Below, one piece after another: positions 1 to 11,909 of a stretch of DNA of 64,000 bases (position 1 is the first letter of the stretch; every line of letters begins with the position of its first letter). Location: positions 16,802,212 to 16,866,211 of the forward strand of contig JAKZAP010000021.1 of assembly GCA_023053575.1 (NCBI GenBank), read 5' to 3'. The stretch is from Branchinecta lynchi. Its lineage: Eukaryota > Arthropoda > Branchiopoda > Anostraca > Branchinectidae. Below the pieces are notes generated by a model that saw nothing but the letters and a program-made list of their open reading frames with translations, did not search any database and had not been told where the DNA came from. The position numbers were made by a program, and so were the translations under genes.

Positions 1-285
1 TGAATGTTTCAATCAGGTCTCCTCTAAAAAATCTGTATACAATGGAGGGAAGGCACAACTTTGCTAATCACACTTGGTAGGGGAGATCGCGCAGATCTGG
101 TACGAACTTCGTAGCTCTCCGTTGGATTTTTTCATAAACCTCAATGTCACAATTGTAATATGGCCTCACTGTGGTGTGGATATATTCAGTGATCGGGCAA
201 ACCATCGACTTGAAAAGAAGTGAGAACAAACCATCCTGCTTAAAAGTAAAGTTTCTTCTAATTACACCAAGGTATAGGAGGCACG
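1..285 (-). pseudogene. L2/CR1-like LINE reverse transcriptase, C-terminal fragment
   Basis: The minus strand reads through the conserved end of an L2/CR1-type reverse transcriptase: IQRRATKFVPDLRDLPYQ, then after one in-frame TGA LAKLCLPSIVYR and FRGDLIETF. In this family the segment follows the catalytic palm and precedes the 3' UTR. The fragment is cut by the window edge at its downstream side and fades near position 285 on its upstream side, so no catalytic motif is present. The internal stop marks it as a dead copy. It would have copied its own RNA by target-primed reverse transcription. The family level is secure; the choice between L2 and CR1 is inference. Confidence 0.75.
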
Positions 286-331
286 AGTACTAAAAAGAGG
301 CACGAAAACCAAGAGGGCCGTTCAGGCTTCA

Positions 332-680
332 TACACTGTCAGAACTTTCATAACAGATAACACGAGGATGCGTGGTTTTAACAGATAAAACTTCGGGTGT
401 TATCTGTTGTGTTTCAAAATGTTATGCATAATAAGCCTTACCATCAGGAAGAACCGAAAAACCGCCAAAAAGTATCTGCCGAGTTTTCCGACATCATGAC
501 GATACAGAATAAAGTCAGTAGATGCCTTTTTGGCTCTTCCTAACAAAGCTTGTTATGCATAATATTTTATATTAGTTGTATGTTGATTGACGTTTCTGTG
601 TATTAATAACCTGTACCTGCATCTGTTACGCATTATCTGTTGAAACCGCGCATCCTCGTGTTATCTCTTATGACAGTGTA
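332..680. mobile_element. Family F hairpin MITE, copy 1
   Basis: The ends are inverted copies beginning TACACTGTCAGAAC and carrying a further shared stretch around AACACGAGGATGCG. The interior holds more inverted blocks (GTTATGCATAATA on both sides), so the whole element can fold back. It encodes no protein. I see no clear target duplication. Related copies are at 12075-12464 and 54734-55120. Confidence 0.75.
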
Positions 681-2035
681 GTGAGGGCCAGGAACAGTGT
701 TCTAACGTGCCTTCTTTTAAGGCTCTGGAATTGCGAACTCGCACTTACTTGTCTACTTCTACTACTTGCTAATCTTTTTGATTACTCGTGCCTCCTGTGC
801 CGTGCCGTGCTCTTTATAGTCGATCCCATCAACGAAAGCTGACATCTTGAAGTACGCTGCCAAGCTTGCTCATTTTCGCCAGCCGTAGAGCGAACCTGGA
901 TACGGTATCGGATTTCCGTCGCAAGTTTGAGGAAGGTGTGGCCTTAATATACTTTAATGCGATGTCGCCTCGCATATTTACTTTCCGGCCCAGTAGTTTT
1001 GCTAATGAAAATATTATGAGGAAGCAATCAAAAGCAAAATGACACGACAAAAGTCAAATATTCTCGATGACTCTTCGTGACGATACAGAATCGCCGTGTG
1101 CCTATCGAAGAGCCCAAAAAATCACCACAGTATACGTTGTTGATTGGTTTACATAGGATTTGAGTCAGTTTTGAGGATATGCTTGGGTGACCTTTCTCGT
1201 CCTATTCAATCGGTGTCAAAGTTCGAACACAGAAACCGTAAAAAGGGTAATCCAACTTCATTACTCTAGCGTTCTCTTTTACAACTCTTGATTCCGACTG
1301 ATAAATGAAATGAATGAAGAGCAGCGCGCGCCGAAAGCGGCGGCGGATAATAAGTATAGTTGTTTTACAGCACGTTCTTCCTTTGGATCACTGTAGTGTT
1401 TCGAACATAGGTAGCGTTCCAGTAAAGTTATTACAAGTTACGATGATAAGAGGAGTGGCGAGCACCGTACTGTTGTAGTCATCACGCTCTCTGGAACGAA
1501 AATAATCACAACGCGGACATACGTCATCACTCTTACGAGAGTTCCTGCAGAACCGATAGATATGATACTTATGATCCTCGCGACCATCATAAGTAAATTG
1601 TAACGAACATAGCAATCATGGAACGAAAACAGTAAGTGGGAGGAGCCAATTTACTTATTCCGGCGGTAACCACGGCGGAATAGTAACGATCGTAACTAGT
1701 AATAAGTCGCTGGAACGCTACTCTAGTTATATTGAGTATTGACTGCGACAAAATAGATTAAGCGAAACCAAAATCACGCTATATTCGTTTTTCTGAGGCC
1801 CATTTGTGTGTCATACATTTCTGCTTGTTCTTCACGGAAACACGATCCTGTGCCACACAGTCGAACAACGCTTTAAAACACATTTTTCGTGGGAACGTCG
1901 CTTTGACTGTTTCTTTGGCGGCAATTCCAAATGTCTGAAAATACAAATAAAATCCAGACTTCCATACCGTTCTGTGCAATAAGGATCGTCGGTTTTTACA
2001 AATTCAAATAATGTAAACAACGGATACTTCAGCTA
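681..2035. other. Intergenic stretch, no gene seen
   Basis: No convincing coding exon is visible. A block at about 915-1040 (GCATATTTACTTTC region) recurs in degraded form at about 3380-3470, so part of it is an old dispersed repeat. The remainder of 1050-2030 has several short inverted words but no clear element ends. Confidence 0.4.
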
Positions 2036-2210
2036 CGATGCTTCATCAGTGATATTTCGGCCCTTCTTAGCAAGGGTCCTTGTCAGGCTGTCAATCTTCA
2101 GGGTCACCGTTGAGGAAGGAAACAATCCTGTAAAACTGTATGGCTGAAAAATCGCTGATGAAGCATCGTAGCTGACGTATCCGTTGTATACATTATTTGA
2201 AGGTATGTTT
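2036..2210. mobile_element. Family G interspersed repeat, copy 1
   Basis: It contains the family core GGCCCTTCTTAGCAAGGGTC and the flanking word GCTGACGTATCCGTTGTA. The core recurs at 25735-25990, 35100-35210, 41765-41890 and 46740-46860. At 25.8 kb it forms a clear inverted pair around a short spacer, suggesting a hairpin MITE; this copy also has inverted GCTACGATGCTTCATCAG words at its two ends. Confidence 0.6.
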
Positions 2211-2368
2211 CAAAGTCAGTTTGGGCTCAAGGAATATTTATCGTCGGTTGTATGTCTATTTGCTTGGTAGAGTATTATAGTTAATTGTACTTTAATTTGC
2301 TTCGTAAGATTTGAACCACAAAATTGAAAATCGCCTCAAAATTCGAGCCGCCCCACAAAGCGAGTAAC

Positions 2369-3353
2369 AACAAGACCAAAGGTTTCGACGGGATCCCAAA
2401 CGTTTCATATCTGATCCAGACAATTGGATCTTGTCTTTGCCACACTACTTGAAAAAATTTTGCTATTTAAGTTTAGAAACAGATTAAGGCCAGTGGCTAA
2501 TCTTCTGAGAAAACCAAGTTCAGATATGGGTGTGTTTACTCCTATTGGTCATATATACTTTGACGAAATTGATCAAAACTTCCAGCAGACTTTTGCCAGA
2601 TTTCTTGTTTCTGCCGGATTCTGGGCGAACTACTTGTCCCTTAAAAAGCTCAAAAATGAATTTAGCTTATCTCCTTAACCCTATATCGAACCTCTAACCA
2701 ACTTCAGATAAAACTTGGACTTATAAAGAATTTTCAGGTTTTTGCCGGATTCCGGGCGAACTATTTGTCCGTCGAGAAAGTAATTTACATATACGGAATC
2801 AGCATGCCTCCTTACCACTATATACATCGAACCTCTGATCAACTTCAGATAAAACTTCTACTTATATGGCGATGTGTATATGGCTACGGCTGAATTAAAT
2901 AAATAAATAAAAATAAATAATTTTCCGGTTTCAGCCGGATCAGGGCGAACTATATGTCCAGGTGAAGAATGATGGATTCAGCATGTCATCTTTCTTACCC
3001 ATGATTCGAACGTCCAATGAAGTTCAAATAAAACTTTTACTTCAAGCAAATTTTCCGGTTTTGGCCGGATCGTGGGCGAATTACTTGGCGGGCGAAAAAC
3101 TAATTTTCATGTACATGTTCATCATGTCTCCTCACCCCTGGACTGAACCTCAAATCTACTTCAGATCAGACTTTTATTTTTCCTATATTTTCCGGTTTTG
3201 CCGGATTCCGGGCTAACTACTTGTCCGACAAGAAAAATTATCGGTGTAGTTGGATTCGACATGTCTCCTTAACCCTAAATCTACTATTTTTCGGCCGTTT
3301 TCATAGCCTATTCATAGGTATCCCTCTACTACGTTTTGGGATCCCAAAAACCT
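2369..3353 (-). mobile_element. Family A satellite-bearing element, copy 1 (reversed)
   Basis: Read from the minus strand it runs from the family head (GGGATCCC box followed by CGT) to the tail box GGTTTCGACGGGATCCC...GGTCTTGTT at 2369. Between them lie about five diverged copies of a unit of about 136 bp containing a CCGGATTCCGGGCGAACTA word. There is no coding capacity. Mobility would require enzymes supplied by another element. Confidence 0.8.
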
Positions 3354-3507
3354 TGTTGAGCGTGGAAACACACTTCTGGGACGATTTGGCCTCAATGTGA
3401 TTTAATGCAAGAATCCATTTCGCATATTTACTTTCTGAACCAGTCGATTTGCAATCGAATGAATGAAGCACGGAGACATTGCAAACCGTGAAACTTGAGC
3501 ATCCTCA

Positions 3508-5590
3508 AGTGCCATACAGCGATCGTAATTTCTATCGGTCTGTCCCAGTTTTGCTAGTTTGGGAACATAAGCTAGGACGATGAAACTTGTTCAAGTTTCA
3601 GACCGACTTTAACAAAAGGTCTGTCGGTAATCAGGAAACTTTTTGTTTGGGAATAGGAGTTTGTTGTCGCTGCGGAGATGATGACAAAAGCCTTGTCGGG
3701 AATTGAAGCCGATGATCGGATCGGGATCCTGATTCGATTGTTTTGATTTTTCGATACTGTAACCAGTAAGTCTTGTCGGTAAATGGGAACTTTCTTTTTC
3801 GTTCTGTTAAATCTAGAATGGATAAGGATTCTGTCTTTAAATTCAATAATTTCGAACTGTCCGTCAGTTCGAAAACTCTTTGTTGCGGTGACTGGAAAAT
3901 TCTCTTCGGTAAATCCATTTTTTTTTGTAAAATCACCTACAAATACTTTTTCCTTCCTTCCTATTCCTTAGCGGTAAACCGGCCACCCCCGCCAACTTGT
4001 TTCCTTGTTTTGTTCTGGGGGGGATTTCTCTGTTCCAAACCATTGATTGCCCTTTTGGGTTTATCTAGCTTTACATGCTATAATCAATCCGGGACATCGT
4101 CCACTTTATTCGTAACTGTGTCTTGTAACTGTATTAGTTCAATCGTTTCGGACGATGAAACTTGTCAGGCATATAAGGGACCCAACCAGATTAACTTGGA
4201 AACATTCACTTCCCAATCCGTCCATCGTGAGGGAAGTGGAGGGATGGGAAATCCGGAAACTAGTAACATGCATAACTTAGGAACGGGTAATCGGACATGC
4301 ATGAAATTTGATATTTGTCAAGGACAATTGTTTCAGATACTCAGTTTCAAATCCGGACCAAATCCGATAACTGGGAAGGGGCTGGAGGGTGGCACCGGTG
4401 AAACGCTTCCACATAAGCTAGGACGATGAAACTTAGCAGGAGTATCAGAAAACCGACCAGATTAACTTGCAAATAATCACTTCCCCGGTCCTGCAATCAT
4501 GGAGGGAGTGGAGGGATAGGAAATCCAGAAACTAGTAACATGCATAACTTCGGAGCGGGTAATCGGACATGCATGAAACTTGACATATGTCAAGAACAAG
4601 TGCTTCAGACTCTCAGTTTAAAATCCGGACCAGATCAATAACTGGGAAGATGCTGGAGGGGGGCACTGGGAATCTCGTGAAACGCTTCCACATAAGCTAG
4701 GACACTGAAACTTGGCAAGCATACCAGGGAACCGACCAGACTAACTTGGAAATAAATACTTCCCCGGTTCGGGCATGAGGGGAGAGTGGAGGGACGGGAA
4801 ATCCGGATACTAGTAACATGCATAACTTTGGAACGGGTAATCGGACTTCTATGAAACTTAACATCTGTCGAGAATAAGTTATTTGTATTTTCAGTTTTAA
4901 ATCCGGACCATATCCGACAACTAGGGAGGGGGGCTGGAGGGGGGGAGACCGGAAATCTTGTTAAACGCTTCCACATAGGCTAGCACAATAAAAATCGGCA
5001 GGCATATGAGGGAACCAACCAGATTAACTTGGAAATAATCACTTCCCGGATCGAGCCATCGCGCGGGGAGTGGAGGGATGGGGCATCCGAAAACTAGAAA
5101 CTTGCGTAACTTTGAACGGGTAATCCGACATGCATGAAACTTGAAGTTGTGAAAAACAAGTGTCAGATTTTCAATTTTAAATCCGGACCGAATCCGAAAA
5201 ATGGGGTGGGGGGGGAGAGTTTGGGGGGACCGGAAATCTTGTTTAATGCTGAGGGTCGAGGGATCGGGATGGAACTTGAAGGGAAGAACAAGCATTAACC
5301 CTGGATACTTTATTGACAAAACAAGACCGGGTCGTGTCACAGTAGGAGGGGGTTTTCCCGGACTTCTGGTGATCACGAATTAGGGTACTTTCAGATGTAC
5401 TAGGACCATAAGACTTGGCAGACAGATTAGGTATTCTCCTAGGTTGACTTGAAAATAGTTCCTTTCCCGATCCAATGACTATGGGGGTCTGGAAGGATGG
5501 GAAATCCGGTTTCTAGTGACATGTATAACTTTGGGACGGGTGCATGAACCTTGTCAAGTGTCAAGAACAAGTGTCTCAGATGATCAATTA
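3508..5590 (+). repeat. Family C satellite array, G-rich strand up, copy 1
   Basis: It starts with the family end GTGCCATACAGCGATCG and a GTCTGTCC stretch. From about 4090 it carries tandem units of about 280 bp marked by AAGCTAGGACGATGAAACTT (near 4420, 4695 and 4975), a GGGGAGTGGAGGGA tract and AAATCCGGACC. Family M is nested at 3601-4130. Frames in this array shared by neighbouring units are repeat artefacts. Confidence 0.8.
3601..4130 (+). repeat. Dispersed repeat family M, copy 1
   Basis: About 500 bp that reappears at 7605-8275. Shared words include TTTTCGATACTGTAACCAG, AAATTCAATAATTTC, GCGGTAAACCGGCCAC and TATAATCAATCCGGGA. No protein is recognised. It interrupts the first family C array. 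Confidence 0.7.
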
Positions 5591-5819
5591 TAACACATGG
5601 TTTATAAATTATAACACAATTGATAACACAGGTTATAGTTTAAAAATTAAGGTGACATACAGCATTGCTGTCTAAGGTAATCAGATACCGTGGTTTGTTA
5701 CTGAGGATGGTTATAAATGGAGATCAAAAATTTGAATTCCAGCTAAGCCCAGTTTTTAAAAATTGGAAAACGGAAACTGAAAGGATGTAGACTAGAAATT
5801 TGAGCGGATTCGTAAGATT

Positions 5820-5935
5820 GAAGGTTTGGAATCCGAGTACGAATCCGAATCCAGGCTGACAAGCAGAAGATTCGAATCCGGCCAAAAGGACGAATCCTGT
5901 ATTCGAATCCGGATTCGGATTCGCCCATCTCTGTT
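5820..5935. repeat. GGATTCGAATCC-type simple repeat
   Basis: A run of imperfect GAATCCGGATTCG words, each self-complementary, giving a locally hairpin-prone minisatellite. Confidence 0.7.
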
Positions 5936-6215
5936 CCAGATGTCAAGTTTTATTAAGATCCGATCTCCGGTTCCGAAATTATGGATACTTCAAGATTCCA
6001 GATTCCTTCACCCTCCCCACCCCCTGGATGGTCGGATTGGGGAAGTGACTGATATTAAGCTAGTTTGGTCAGGCCCCTAATATGGATGCCAAGTTTCGTC
6101 GTCCTAGCACACCTGGAAGTATCTTTACTCGCGATCGCCGGACCGACCGATGGAAAAGTGATCGGTATATGGAACTTGGCCGGAACTCAAGTGCCCTAAG
6201 AACGTTCCGGCTAGC
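5930..6215 (-). repeat. Family C fragment, C-rich strand up
   Basis: It carries family words in reverse orientation to 3508-5590: AAGTTTCGTCGTCCTAGCACA, CTCGCGATCGCCGG and a degraded end box TATATGGAACTTGG. Confidence 0.7.
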
Positions 6216-6556
6216 GAAAGTTGTCACGTCCTTGGCACGTATTCTGTCGTGTTGTTTGTCCTTATTTCGTAGACGATGCGTGCGGTTATTCGCGACATAA
6301 AAGTGAACATGGTTCGGTAGCTGTAAGGAAACACTCTCGCCTAGTCATGGTCTTGTATAACAAATAACTGGTGTAACAAATCAAGGAACTGCCGAGACGA
6401 ATTATGTAATTAGTGACACGCACTTTCACATACATCGGCACGAACAGGCATTGACTTGGGCACAGCTCGGTCATTTAATAGATTTAGCAACACTATACAT
6501 ACAATTAGGGTAAAAACCTACGAAACAATTGGCTTAATATATTCGATATCTGAAAT

Positions 6557-7470
6557 TAAGAACAAGACCAAAGGTTTCGATGGGATCTAAAAAATTCAAT
6601 ATTCTATCCAGACAATTGGGTCTTGTCTTCTCCAGATTCAGTCTTCGCCAGAATCCTTGAACATTTTTAGTTTTAAAATTTAGAAAGAGATTAAGGCGAG
6701 AGCGTAGATCGCACACTTCGCCTTGTAACCTGTCTACTTCGTTTTTGTGAACTTGCAGGTTAGCGTTCATTTTAGCCAGCTGTGAACTGATGCCTTGGAC
6801 ATCCTGAGACAGTTTTGGCATCAGGCTTAGTTTAGAGTTTATTTCCTCCAATAGTTGCTCATTTGCCGACTGAACCATTTTTCCCACAAGTTCCTCCAAA
6901 TCACGATCAAAATGCAATTAGTCCAAAAATCGTTGTCAAATTCACGCTAATTGGTTGACAGGAAATCTCGCGTTCAGTCCACACTGTATTGTCCAAACTC
7001 GTAATTAAGGTCGCGCACGGACGTTATCGGGAAATGGGTATTTCACTGCGGAATAACAAACAAGCATGAAAGGGGTGTTCTCTCGTTCAATGCTGAATGA
7101 ATACTGGGTAAAATGAATACTCCGGGTGAAAATTGATTGTCATATAAGGATTTACCATCTCTTCTTACCCTAAATAGGACATCTAATCTACTACAAATAC
7201 AATTCAGCTTGTCTTCTTACCCCTTAATCGATCTCATTAGCTGTTTAAAAGTATTTTGTTTGCCTCTTAATTTGAACCCCCACCCCTAATTGTAGGGCTA
7301 CAGAGCCCATCTACGAACTCGACCTTTCCCTTGACCCAAATGATCCTTACACCAAGTGTCATCAAGATATCTCATTCCCGTCGAGAGTTATCGTGCTCAC
7401 AGACAGACAGACAGACAACTTTTGCGATGTCATAGGTATCCCTCCAATTACGTTTTGGGATCCCCAAAAC
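6557..7470 (-). mobile_element. Family A element, copy 2, carrying a foreign segment
   Basis: The tail box AACAAGACCAAAGGTTTCG (minus sense) opens at 6557 and the head GGGATCC box closes it at 7470. The central part differs from other copies: about 6690-7100 is unrelated sequence containing a coiled-coil reading frame, after which family A sequence resumes near 7120 (CATCTCTTCTTACCC). This looks like an insertion or gene-fragment capture. Confidence 0.7.
6690..6917 (-). pseudogene. Coiled-coil fragment, possibly LINE ORF1-derived
   Basis: About 75 codons are open on the minus strand. The composition is strongly helical and charged (LEELVGKMVQSANEQLLEEI, QLAKMNANLQVHKNEVDRLQ) with leucines and valines about seven apart, as in a coiled coil. 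Below 6690 the frame runs on into family A tail sequence, so the carboxyl end is chimeric and probably meaningless. No ATG starts it; the first usable start is TTG. ORF1 proteins of LINEs often begin with such coiled coils, which is my preferred source, but a captured host exon is equally possible. No RNA-binding motif is visible. Confidence 0.45.
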
Positions 7471-7604
7471 AGGCTAGTTTGTTTGTTTGCCAGACTTTTT
7501 GGGAAAAAACGACACTTATATTACGATACAAGCTTTCTCTGCTCTTAACAATCTACGCACAACTAGTCGCAAAACTAAGGGGGTGTGGTGGGGGAAAATT
7601 CTGT

Positions 7605-8275
7605 GGGTAAATCAGAAAATGTCTTGTCGAGGAATCGGCAGTGTTTTTCAGTGCGGAGACGGTGGGCGGATTCGGTTTTCGGTGCTGACAAGAGCCCTGA
7701 TAAACACTTTCCTCATTCCGTTTCTGATACCGACAAAACCTCCGTCGGTAAATCTTGATGGGAATATCGGCAGCGTTTGTCGGTGAGCGTATTCCGTTTT
7801 CAGTACTGACAAGAGCTCTGACAAACACTTTCGTCATTCCGTTTCTGGCGTGGTCGGGAATTCAAGCCGGTGATAGGGTCGAGATACTGATTCGCTTGTT
7901 TCGATTTTTCGATACGGTGACCAGTAAGTCTTGTCGGTAAAATAGGAACTTTCTTTTTCGTTCCATTACATCTGAAATGGATAAGAATCCTGTCTTGAAA
8001 TTCAATAATTTCAAACTGTTCGTCAGTTCGAAGACTTTTTGATGTGGTGACTGGAAAAATCATCGTCGGTAAATCAATTTTTGCGTGTAAAATCACTTAC
8101 AAATACTTTTTCGCTCCCTCCTGTTCCTAAGCGGTAAACCGGCCACACTCGCCAACCTGTTTCCTTGTTTTGTTCTTGGGGGATTTCTCTGTTCCCAACC
8201 ACGTTGCCCTTCCGGGTTTATCTAGCTGTACATGATATAATCAATCCGGGAAATCGTCTACTTTATTCGGTGACT
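7605..8275 (+). repeat. Dispersed repeat family M, copy 2
   Basis: Same family as 3601-4130 but longer at its left. The extra part contains a local duplication: the words CTGACAAGAGC and CATTCCGTTTCTG occur twice, near 7687-7725 and 7805-7843. No coding content. Confidence 0.7.
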
Positions 8276-8499
8276 TTTGACGTTCAAAGTGCCATCAGTA
8301 ATACCCCCACCAACACTCTGCCCACCGATGCTGGATCACGCCAGGATTTCTCAGTAACACACCTAGGCCTAGTGACCGCAATATTGCAAAGTTTAATCTC
8401 AATCGCTCAACGCATTTGGTCTTTAAGAGTTTTAGTAAATGACCGGAACCCACCTCTAATCCCCCCACACCACCACCGCCATGGCAAGAAGAGGTTCAG

Positions 8500-8830
8500 C
8501 CGCATAAATCACATATTTGGCATCTATGCTTGCCATCAAGTAATTCCCCGAAACTGGAGCTTTTCCGAAAACCCAGCCCCATCGTCACTCCACGGACGTC
8601 AGATCGGGTTCGGGAGTACCTTTCAAGTTTCATCCCAATCACTCTATCCGTTCGGCCCCTACGCGTGTTACAACCTTTTTAAGATCTCCCTTCAACATCA
8701 CTTTCGAATGCGGATAAATGGAACAGCTTGGGCAAGTTTCATTCGAATCCGAGCACTCTTTATGGCCCATGAACCCGTTTGGTTTGTGAGGCTTATGGCA
8801 AAATTTCCGTGACTTCTACCTTCCACTCGC
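8500..8830 (+). repeat. Degenerate family C-like sequence
   Basis: Scattered similarity to the C-rich face of family C (TTTCAAGTTTCATCCCAATC, CATTCGAATCCGAGCA). The open frame crossing it looks like a by-product of low stop density rather than a gene. Confidence 0.35.
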
Positions 8831-8859
8831 AGTTGTCCGATTCGATTCGATTTCACAAA

Positions 8860-9151
8860 ATTTGTTATGAGTTATATTTTTATTTGAAGTTGATTATATG
8901 TTCGATACTGGGGAAAGATACGCTGAGTTTGTTTTTTAGCTTTATTTTTTCGCCGGACAAGTAGTTCCGGAATTCGACCGAATCCGAGAATTGGCAGAAG
9001 TAAGGCAGGAAGTTTTCGTCAAAACAGATATGACTTAGAGGGGTAAACACACATGCTGAAGCCATATCTGTTTTCTCAGATGATTAGCTGTTTGGCCGTA
9101 ATCTGTTTCTGAATTTTAATAGTAAAAATGTTCAAGGAGTCTGGCGAGGAT
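8860..9151 (+). mobile_element. Family A fragment, copy 3 (tail half)
   Basis: Contains the last satellite unit and the tail words GTTTTCGTCAAAACAGATATG and AATGTTCAAGGAGTCTGGCG, then stops abruptly at poly-T and family B. Confidence 0.7.
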
Positions 9152-9152
9152 T

Positions 9153-9320
9153 TTTTTTTTACTTTCCACCATCTACTCTAGTTTTGACGTTCAGAATATC
9201 TGCGGCCGTTCCCACAGCATAAATTCTACTATGACGCAGGAAATTTTAATTTAAACACAAACGTAGCTTTGCAGTGGGCAGTGGTGAGACTGGTGACGAT
9301 TGCTTATAGTGTCTGAACAA
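9153..9320 (+). mobile_element. Family B MITE fragment
   Basis: Shares TTTTGACGTTCAGAATATCT, GCGGCCGT, AATTCTACTATGA and GGGAAATTTTAAT-type words with 19190-19425, 38404-38575 and, inverted, 37588-38045 and 49785-50250. Confidence 0.7.
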
Positions 9321-9323
9321 ACA

Positions 9324-10902
9324 AGACCAAAGGTTTCGATGGGATCCCAAAAATTCAAAATTTGATCCAGACAATTGGGTCTTGTCTTCGCCAGACTCCT
9401 TGAACATTTTTACTTTTAAAATTCAAAAACAGGTTAATCATCTGAGAAAAAGAAGTTCAGGTATTGAACCAGCATGGCCAAATAACTAGTCATCTGAGAA
9501 AACCAAGTTCAGATATGGATTCAGTATGTGTGTTTACCCCTATAAGTCATATCTGTTTTGACGAAAACTTCCTGCCACTTCTGCCAATTTCCCGGTTTCG
9601 GCCGAATTCCGGAAGTACTTTTCCGGCGAAAAAAGAAAGCTCAAAAACGAACTCAGCGTATTTTCTTTCCCCAATATTGAACATCTAATCAACTTAAAAT
9701 AAAGTTCAACTTATAACACATTTATACATTATACACACATTTTCGTTGAAGTATATGTTCGGGTAAAAAATGGTCATACACGGATTCACCATCTCTTTAC
9801 CCCTAAATCGAATATCTAATCAACAACAAACAAAAATCTAACTTTTAACAATTTTCGGTTTTGGTCGGATTCCGGGCGAACTACTTGTCTGGGTAGAAAA
9901 TTGTTTTGACATAAGTGTTCAGCATGTCTTCTTACCCCTAAATCGAACATCTAATCAACTCCAAATAAAACTTTTACTTTTAACAAGCTTTCCGGTTTTG
10001 GCCGGATTCCGGGCAAACTATTTGTTCGCGAGAAAATGGTTTTCACCATTGTGTTCAGCATGGCTTCCTGTCCCTAAATCGAACATCTAATCAACTTCAA
10101 ATAAGACTTTTACTTTTAACAGACTTTCCGGTTTCGGCCGAATTCCGGAACTACTTTTCCGGGCAAAAAAGAAAGATCAAAAACGAACTCAGCGTATCTT
10201 CTTTCCCCAATATTGAACATCTAATAAACTTCAAATAAAAATTCAACTTATAACACATTTTCCGGCTCCAGCCGGATTCCCTTTGAACTATATGTTCGGG
10301 TAAAAAATGATTGTCATACACGGATTCACCATCTCTTTACCCCTAAATCGAATATCTAATCAACAACAAACAAAAATCTAACTTTTAACAATTTTCGGTT
10401 TTGGCCGGATTCCGGGCGAACTACTTGTCTGGGTAGAAAATTGTTTTCACATAAGTGTTCACCATGTCTTCTTCATCTAATCAACTCCAAATAAAACTTT
10501 TACTTTTAACAAGCTTTCCGGTTTTGGCCTGGTTTTCACCATCGTGTTCAGCATGGCTTCCTACCCCTAAATCGAACATCTAATCAACTTCAAATAAGAC
10601 TTTTACTTTTAACAGACTTTCCGGTTTTGGCCGGATTCTGGGCTAACTACTTGTCCGGCGATAAAACGGTTTTCACCATCGTGTTTAGCATGTCTTCTTA
10701 CTCCTAAATCGAACATCTAATCAACTTCAAATAAAACTTTTACTTTTAACAAACTTTCCGGTTTTGGCCGGATTCCGGGTGAACTACTTTTCCGATGACA
10801 AAATGGTTTTCACCATCGTGTTCAACATGTCTTCTTGCCCCATAATCGACTATCACATTATCTGTTTAAAAATATTTAATTTGCCCCTTAATCTAAAACC
10901 CC
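9324..10902 (-). mobile_element. Family A element, copy 4 (reversed, enlarged)
   Basis: The tail box is at 9324. Satellite units fill the rest and end in part of the head (CCCCTTAATCTAAAACCCC). A block of about 540 bp is duplicated: 9580-10120 and 10125-10660 share long identical stretches, for example the CATCTCTTTACCCCTAAATC segments near 9791 and 10330. It joins copy 5 head to head at about 10903. Confidence 0.75.
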
Positions 10903-11700
10903 TCCCGGAAAGTTTGTTAAAAGTAAAAGTTTTATGTGAAGTTGATTAAACGTTCGATTTAGGGGTAGGAAGACATGCTGAGGACGATGGTGAAAACCAT
11001 GTTCTCGACGGACAAGTAGTTCGCCTGGAATCCGGCCCAAACCGGAAAGTTTGTTAAAATTAAAAGTTTTATATGGAGTTGATTGGATGTTCGATTTAGG
11101 GCAAGAAGACATGCTGAACACGTATGTGAAAAAAAATTCTACCTGGACATGTAGCTCCCCCCGAATCCGGCCAAAACCGGAAAAGTGTTAGAAGCTTAAG
11201 TTTTATTTCTAGTTGATTAGATAACCGATTTAAGGGTAAGAAGAGACGCTGAATCCGTGTTTGACAATCATATTTTACTCGGAAATTTAGTTCGACCGGA
11301 ATCCGGCTGGAGTCTGAAAATTTGTTATAAGTTAAATTTTTATTTGAAGTTGATTAGATGTTCATTATTGGGGAAAGAAGATACCCTGAGTTCGTTTTTG
11401 AGCTTTCTTTTTTCGCCGGACAAGTAGTTCTGGAGTTCGGCCGAAACCAGGAAATTGGCAGAAGTGGCAGGAAGTTTTCGTCAAAACAGATATGACTTAT
11501 AGGGGTAAACACACATACTGAATCCATATCTGAACTTGGTTTTCTCAGATGACTAGTTATTTGGCCTTAATCTGTTTCTGAATTTTAATTGTAAAAACGT
11601 TCAAGGAGTCTGGCGATGACTGGATCTGGCTAAGACGAGACCCAGTTGTCTGGATCAGATATTGATTTTTTGGGATCCCATCGAAACCTTTGGTCTTGTT
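10903..11700 (+). mobile_element. Family A element, copy 5 (forward)
   Basis: Satellite units in forward sense followed by a complete tail ending GGGATCCCATCGAAACC...GGTCTTGTT at 11700. With copy 4 it makes an imperfect palindrome of about 2.4 kb whose right end is about 50 bp from the exon at 11754. The spacer 11703-11735 is a scrap of family B (CCCAGCCCTTTTCGGTTAAA). Confidence 0.75.
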
Positions 11701-11753
11701 CCTATCCCAGCCCTTTTCGGTTAAACTTTAAACATTAATGTTTTATGTTTTAG

Positions 11754-11909
11754 GCTCAACTGTTCAATCGTATGAATCAATCCGATGTCATCACTTTAGC
11801 GAGCTCCTACTCGAGCCCGCGAAATGCCGCCAAGGTCGTTGAACTCTTTGGTCCTCTTTTTGGTCGAGACGGTCGGGTCGCACTGATGAAAATGAAGAAA
11901 GATGATATG
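11754..11909 (+). CDS. Exon a of a mesothelin/stereocilin-like superhelical-repeat gene
   Basis: A 156-bp exon, 52 codons, phase 0 at both ends. It follows TTTTATGTTTTAG and is followed by GTAAGT. The peptide begins AQLFNRMNQSDVITLASSYS and contains NAAKVVELFGPLFG. Short amphipathic helices, leucine-rich with SDV- and FGPL-type turns, resemble the superhelical repeats predicted for mesothelin, stereocilin and otoancorin, which are extracellular or membrane-anchored adhesion proteins. The phrase VELFGPLFG is echoed by EVVFGPLSS in the exon at 34485, suggesting an internal repeat. The upstream exon was not found. Exon status is well supported by splice sites and phase; the family assignment rests on general style and could be wrong. 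Confidence 0.6.

Noticed and set aside
1386..1700. A third copy of family E
   Set aside because: A few words (GGAACG, GTTAC) recur, but the terminal GAGCGTGTTCC and the internal order are missing.
3773..4429. A 218-codon open frame as a gene
   Set aside because: It spans the junction between repeat M and family C; part is shared with the second M copy and the rest with satellite units.
8165..8812. A 215-codon open frame as a gene
   Set aside because: It runs across the end of repeat family M and degraded family C sequence; composition and lack of domains suggest a chance frame.
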